Assembly: GCA_029210905.1 (NCBI GenBank)
Contig: JARGGF010000152.1
Location: 1 to 8,177, forward strand
DNA: 8,177 bases
Direction: 5' to 3'
Source: Bacteroidales bacterium
GTDB taxonomy: Bacteria; Bacteroidota; Bacteroidia; Bacteroidales; NBLH01
Shown: piece by piece, positions 6,751 through 8,177 of the stretch
Layout of the letters: every line of letters begins with the position of its first letter
Numbering within the stretch: the stretch's first letter is position 1
Made by a program: the position numbers and the translations under genes
The notes under the pieces: generated by a model
Seen by the model: the letters and a program-made list of their open reading frames with translations, nothing else
Told to the model about the DNA's origin: nothing
Database searches by the model: none

Positions 6751-8013
6751 GGACAAAATAAAAGTAATGCAAATGCTGAAAACGGACCAGTTAAAGTGGA
6801 ATTAAAACAAACGAACGGTAAATATGAACTCTACCGGGATGGTAAACCCTATTATATTTATGGGGCAGGTTGCGAGTATGGTGATGTAACAAGCATTGCT
6901 GCGCACGGTGGAAATTCTTTCAGGACCTGGAGTACAGAAAACGGCAGAGAGTCCGGACTAGAAATACTTAATAAAGCCCTGGCAAATGGTCTGACTGTAA
7001 TGATGGGTCTGGATTTAGAAAAAGAACGAAATGGCTTTGATTATAACAATGACAGCCTTGTAAAAAAACAGTTTGAATACATGAAAGCTGAAGTTATAAA
7101 ATACAAAGATCATCCAGCATTATTGGGTTGGGGTCTTGGCAATGAGCTAAATCTGGATTACAGCAACAAAAAAGTGTGGGATGCGGTAAATGATCTGGCA
7201 AAGATGATACACGAAGTAGATGGGAATCACCCTGCCACAACTATGTTAGCTGGTATTCACAAAAATGATGTTGATTATATTAAAGCAAATTGTCCCGATA
7301 TTGACTTTTTAAGTATACAAATGTATGGCGATGTGATAAATCTGCAACAAAGAATTAAGGATTCAGGTTGGGATGGTGCCTATATAGTGTCGGAATGGGG
7401 TGCTACCGGACACTGGGAAGTAGGCAAAACAGCATGGGACGCACCCATTGAGCAAACCAGCTCAGAAAAGGCTGATGCTATAAAAAACAGGTGGGACAAG
7501 GCCATCTATTCAAATAAAACGCATTGCCTGGGCTCCTATGTTTTTCTTTGGGGACAAAAGCAAGAAAGAACACCTACCTGGTATGGTCTTTTTCTGGAAT
7601 CGGGAGAAGAAACTGAACCCATAGATGTAATGCACCAGGCATGGACAGGTAAATTGCCCGAAAACAGAGTACCAAGGCTCGATTCTATTTTTGTGAATGG
7701 CAAAACACGCTTTGAAAACATTAAGTTAAAAGCCGGCAACAATTATTATGTTGAAGTATTTGCAAGAGATTACGATGGTGATTCACTGACAATTACAAGC
7801 GAAATACTACCCGATATCCCTGAATATTATGGCACAGGTGGCGATTACGAAAAAAGACCCCCTACAATCCAAACCACCAAAAGCAAAGGCTTTAGCAATA
7901 AAATAGCTTTTAAATCGCCTGATAAGGATGGAGCATATCGGGTATTTATATACGTATACGATGGAAATAATAACGCGGCAACTGCGAATGTTCCATTTTA
8001 TGTCGAAAAATGA
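6694..8013 (+). CDS. Lipoprotein glycoside hydrolase, GH158-like TIM barrel with C-terminal Ig-like domain
   Basis: A 439-residue predicted lipoprotein. MKKILIAHLLVLLILSLSC is a signal peptide II with lipobox LSLS-C (Cys19). A clan GH-A type barrel follows (about 35-320): YIYGAGCEYGD at the first strands, SFRTWST (75-81), GWGLGNEL with probable acid/base Glu151, and YIVSEWGATGHW with probable nucleophile Glu234. Residues about 326-439 form a beta-rich Ig/cadherin-like domain (VFARDYDGDSLTI and a final YDGNNNAATANVPFYV strand). The barrel plus Ig-like layout and the 83-residue spacing of the two Glu residues fit, as I remember it, the Bacteroides uniformis GH158 endo-beta-1,3-glucanase. The gene would make the envelope enzyme of this cluster, cutting beta-1,3-glucan before uptake. 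The tail after Cys19 (GQNKSNANAENG) lacks a dense acidic export signal, so a periplasm-facing position is more likely than the cell surface. It lies 27 bases after the transporter gene. A GH2- or GH5-like assignment is the main alternative. Confidence 0.78.
   Translation: MKKILIAHLLVLLILSLSCGQNKSNANAENGPVKVELKQTNGKYELYRDGKPYYIYGAGCEYGDVTSIAAHGGNSFRTWSTENGRESGLEILNKALANGLTVMMGLDLEKERNGFDYNNDSLVKKQFEYMKAEVIKYKDHPALLGWGLGNELNLDYSNKKVWDAVNDLAKMIHEVDGNHPATTMLAGIHKNDVDYIKANCPDIDFLSIQMYGDVINLQQRIKDSGWDGAYIVSEWGATGHWEVGKTAWDAPIEQTSSEKADAIKNRWDKAIYSNKTHCLGSYVFLWGQKQERTPTWYGLFLESGEETEPIDVMHQAWTGKLPENRVPRLDSIFVNGKTRFENIKLKAGNNYYVEVFARDYDGDSLTITSEILPDIPEYYGTGGDYEKRPPTIQTTKSKGFSNKIAFKSPDKDGAYRVFIYVYDGNNNAATANVPFYVEK
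7669..8010 (+). other. C-terminal Ig/cadherin-like beta domain of the lipoprotein hydrolase
   Basis: Residues about 326-439 contain alternating hydrophobic beta strands with Asp/Gly-rich turns, notably FARDYDGDSLTI and FIYVYDGNNNAAT, and end in a strand (VPFYVEK). This is typical of Ig-like or cadherin-like modules appended to Bacteroidota glycoside hydrolases. It has no catalytic motif and could support the barrel or help bind glucan. The limits are approximate. Confidence 0.65.
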
Positions 8014-8177
8014 TTTATTAATTTAGGTTTGTTTTAGTTTTCCATAAATAGGTTCTTTCTTTCAGGGCTTTGCCAAGGCTTAGAGTATCAGGCAGGATGA
8101 AATGTCGTTTAGTTAAGCTCATTGCTATAATTTAACAAGGTCATTAGTCATTGGAAATTGGTCATTAAAGCCTGAAC
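8014..8177. other. Noncoding region after the last gene, partial at the right edge
   Basis: After the lipoprotein stop, 164 bases carry no supported gene. The region is T-rich at first (bases 8014-8060), then contains a weak 5-base hairpin at 8067-8079 without a following T-run, and ends with the GTCATT-type repeat. A clear rho-independent terminator is not seen. Confidence 0.5.
8139..8167. repeat. Short GTCATT direct repeat (three copies)
   Basis: GGTCATTA, GTCATTGG and GGTCATTA follow one another within 29 bases, so GTCATT occurs three times (at 8140, 8147 and 8161). Low-complexity stretches built of GTCATTGG/GTCATTAG are, as I remember, seen in intergenic DNA of several environmental bacteria, including Bacteroidota. 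The repeat may continue past the right edge or be dispersed in the genome; this window cannot show which. Confidence 0.55.

Noticed and set aside
8067..8079. Hairpin GCTTT-GCC-AAGGC as a terminator
   Set aside because: The stem is only five pairs including a wobble, and no T-run follows on either strand.

Overview
The window is an AT-rich, tightly packed, single-strand gene cluster that looks like it comes from a member of the Bacteroidota, probably a marine or environmental flavobacterium-like lineage. The evidence is the low GC content, the lack of good Shine-Dalgarno sequences before the starts, an A/T-rich initiation context, the style of the lipoprotein signal, and the protein families present. 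The exact genus cannot be read from the sequence.

Layout, all on the + strand. (1) Bases 1-3197 hold the 3' part of a very large gene whose reading frame is already open at the left edge. I identify it as a GH149-type beta-1,3-oligoglucan phosphorylase. (2) After 71 bases comes a GH17 protein (3269-4159). (3) After 8 bases comes a second, diverged GH17 protein that appears to start at a TTG (4168-5091). (4) After 9 bases comes a sugar-porter-family MFS transporter (5101-6666) with an unusual hydrophilic insert. (5) After 27 bases comes a lipoprotein glycoside hydrolase with a C-terminal Ig-like domain (6694-8013), most like GH158 or related GH2/GH5-type TIM barrels. (6) Bases 8014-8177 are noncoding as far as I can support, and carry a short GTCATT-type repeat. 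The four short gaps suggest one transcription unit. I see no convincing promoter or terminator inside it.

How the genes may work together (inference). The lipoprotein would cut beta-1,3-glucan (laminarin-like) outside the inner membrane. The MFS porter would import a sugar product. The phosphorylase, which belongs to a cytoplasmic-type enzyme family, would release glucose-1-phosphate from beta-1,3-oligoglucans. The two GH17 proteins lack signal peptides, so they would trim or rearrange beta-1,3-glucan chains in the cytoplasm. This would be a partly phosphorolytic route that saves ATP. No SusC/SusD pair, GH16, GH3 or regulator lies in this window, so it is either one part of a larger locus or a transporter-based alternative to a classical polysaccharide utilisation locus. 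The opposite reading, turnover or remodelling of an internal beta-1,3-glucan, is also possible because phosphorylases are reversible and many bacterial GH17 enzymes are transglycosylases.
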